This document shows, piece by piece, positions 24,663 through 26,034 of a stretch of 26,034 nucleotides of DNA. The first letter of the stretch is position 1, and the number at the start of each line of letters is the position of its first letter. The stretch is from Acetobacteraceae bacterium (GTDB lineage Bacteria > Pseudomonadota > Alphaproteobacteria > Acetobacterales > Acetobacteraceae), in NCBI GenBank assembly GCA_003506895.1, contig DNXO01000091.1:77033-103066 (forward strand), in the 5' to 3' direction. Below the pieces are notes generated by a model. The model saw only the letters and a list, made by a program, of their open reading frames with translations. It had not been told where the DNA came from and did not search any database. The position numbers were made by a program, and so were the translations under genes.

Positions 24663-25952
24663 ATGGCCAATGTCGCCGTGATCGGCGCCCAATGGGGCGA
24701 CGAGGGCAAGGGTAAAGTCGTGGATTGGCTGGCAAGCCGAGCGGACGTGGTCGTCCGGTTCCAGGGCGGGCACAATGCTGGGCATACGCTGGTGGTCGGT
24801 GATCAGACCTATAAGCTGTCGCTGCTGCCCTCGGGGCTGGTGCGCGGGAAGCTGGGCGTCATCGGCAACGGCGTTGTGGTCGATCCCGATGCGCTGCTGT
24901 CCGAAATCGCCCGCGTTCGCGCTCAGGGCCTGACCGTGACGCCGGAGACGCTTCGCATCGCCGAGAACGCGGTGCTGATCCTGCCGCTGCACCCGGCGCT
25001 GGACAAAGCCCGCGAGGAAGCCCGCGGCGCCGCGAAGATCGGCACCACCGGCCGTGGCATCGGCCCGGCTTACGAGGACAAGGTCGCCCGCCGCGCCATC
25101 CGCGTCGCCGATCTGGCGGAGCCGGAGACTCTGTCGCACAAGCTCGATGAGCTACTGCTACATTATAACACGCTGTTGCAGGGCCTGGGGGTCGCGCCGT
25201 TCGAGAAGCAGACGCTGCTGGACGGCCTGCTGAAGCTGGCGCCGCAAATCCTGCCCTACGCCGAACCGGTGTGGGAGCGGTTGGACGAATTGCGCCGCGG
25301 CGGCAAGCGCATCCTGTTTGAGGGCGCGCAGGCCGTGATGCTGGACGTCGATCACGGGACCTATCCGTTCGTCACGTCATCGAACACGGTCGCGGCGACG
25401 GCATCATCGGGTGCCGGCGTTGGCCCGAACGTGGTCGGGTTCGTGCTGGGGATCGCCAAGGCCTACTCCACCCGGGTCGGTTCGGGGCCGTTCCCGACGG
25501 AACTGTCCGATGAAATCGGTCAACTGCTGGGTGATCGCGGGCACGAATTCGGCACCGTCACCGGTCGCCGGCGCCGTTGCGGCTGGTTCGATGCGGCACT
25601 GGTCCGCCAGGCCGTCAAGGTCAGCGGCATCCAGGGACTCGCCCTGACCAAGCTGGACGTTCTGGACGGCCTGCAGGAGCTGAAGATCTGCACTGGATAC
25701 CGGATCAACGGCACGTTCTCCCGCCATCTTCCGGCTGCCCCGGGTGCTCAGGCGGCGGCGGTTCCCGAATACGAAGTGATGGAAGGCTGGTCCGGATCGT
25801 CCCGCGGCGCGCGTTCCTGGGCGGACTTGCCGGCCCAGGCGGTCAAATACGTTCGCCGGATCGAGGAACTGGTGGAAGCGCCCGTCACGCTGGTGTCCAC
25901 CAGCCCGGAGCGCGACGACACGATCATGGTGAAGGACCCGTTTGAGGGTTAA
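24663..25952 (+). CDS. purA: Adenylosuccinate synthetase
   Basis: GTP-dependent ligation of aspartate to IMP, the committed step to AMP. The 429 residues match the bacterial enzyme. The nucleotide-binding loop WGDEGKGK (11-18) contains the catalytic D13, and GGHNAGHTL contains the catalytic H41. Other conserved segments are IGTTGRGIGPAYEDK, FEGAQAVMLDVDHGTYPFVT, the switch region VGSGPFPTEL, the GRRRRCGWFD block and the final SPERDDTI. The start has GAGG 8 nt upstream and lies 3 bp after hisZ. A strong hairpin begins at the stop codon. Confidence 0.97.
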   Translation: MANVAVIGAQWGDEGKGKVVDWLASRADVVVRFQGGHNAGHTLVVGDQTYKLSLLPSGLVRGKLGVIGNGVVVDPDALLSEIARVRAQGLTVTPETLRIAENAVLILPLHPALDKAREEARGAAKIGTTGRGIGPAYEDKVARRAIRVADLAEPETLSHKLDELLLHYNTLLQGLGVAPFEKQTLLDGLLKLAPQILPYAEPVWERLDELRRGGKRILFEGAQAVMLDVDHGTYPFVTSSNTVAATASSGAGVGPNVVGFVLGIAKAYSTRVGSGPFPTELSDEIGQLLGDRGHEFGTVTGRRRRCGWFDAALVRQAVKVSGIQGLALTKLDVLDGLQELKICTGYRINGTFSRHLPAAPGAQAAAVPEYEVMEGWSGSSRGARSWADLPAQAVKYVRRIEELVEAPVTLVSTSPERDDTIMVKDPFEG

Positions 25953-25979
25953 TACCAGCGGCCGAAGGGCCGCTGGTAT
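25952..25979 (+). terminator. Perfect 12-bp hairpin after purA
   Basis: ATACCAGCGGCC and GGCCGCTGGTAT are exact inverted repeats around a GAAG loop. The first base is the last base of the purA stop. There is no T-run after it. A terminator or a 3'-stabilising structure is most likely; a REP-like repeat is the alternative. Confidence 0.65.
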
Positions 25980-26009
25980 GCGCGCGGGGTTGGTGGGGCG
26001 GCCGCGCGC
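25980..26009. repeat. Second inverted repeat downstream of purA
   Basis: GCGCGCGG (25980-25987) and CCGCGCGC (26002-26009) are exact inverted repeats around a 14-nt G-rich loop, directly adjoining the first hairpin. It may belong to the same transcription-ending structure. Confidence 0.5.
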
Positions 26010-26034
26010 CAAATCAATAGGATACCAGCCGCCC

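Noticed and set aside
23562..25139. A 525-codon minus-strand open frame opposite hisZ and purA
   Set aside because: Both plus-strand genes are intact family members, and the minus frame crosses the gene boundary without any domain.
1..26034. CRISPR arrays, tRNA or rRNA genes, insertion sequences, prophage
   Set aside because: No regularly spaced direct repeats, cloverleaf-like segments, transposase or integrase frames were seen in either strand by eye.

Overview
The window reads as a chromosomal segment of a GC-rich alphaproteobacterium, most likely Rhodospirillales and plausibly Acetobacteraceae. The grounds are the high third-position GC, the neighbourhoods miaA-ilvB, hflK-hflC-degQ and hisZ-purA, and the alphaproteobacterial form of the acetolactate synthase active-site loop. 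This placement is inference from protein character and gene order; no database search was run. There are no rRNA or tRNA genes, insertion sequences, phage genes or CRISPR arrays. The window is about 95% coding and its longest gene-free stretch is 230 bp (22540-22769).

Layout. Positions 1-3090 (minus strand) hold a small two-transmembrane protein, a ribbon-helix-helix-like protein, miaA and the 5' part of ilvB. Divergent serB (3275-4150) ends inside convergent tam. From 8710 down to 4140 a minus-strand run, hflK-hflC-degQ-tam, joins membrane and periplasmic protein quality control to a trans-aconitate methyltransferase. Divergent mrp (Fe-S carrier P-loop ATPase) follows, then a frameshifted glutathione S-transferase gene. 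Next comes a large secreted FecR/DUF6600-type protein with a proline-rich repeat tail, and a 60-residue Gly/Tyr-rich lipoprotein.

Positions 13172-14904 encode two overlapping sugar-type ABC permeases with no ATPase or binding protein beside them. They converge on a MarR-type regulator across a bidirectional hairpin. Minus-strand pepA (M17 aminopeptidase) and htpG (Hsp90) follow. Two adjacent plus-strand genes of unknown function (18964-20159) encode exported proteins, the second with ten cysteines.

The most interesting part is 20128-23459. An AlgI-like MBOAT O-acyltransferase and an SGNH/DltD-like partner form a minus-strand pair. They are divergent from a PEP-CTERM surface protein gene that has a textbook sigma-54 (-24/-12) promoter 37 bp upstream of its start. 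This suggests an RpoN-controlled envelope or exopolysaccharide module. The window ends with the housekeeping pair hisZ-purA and a perfect 12-bp hairpin after purA.
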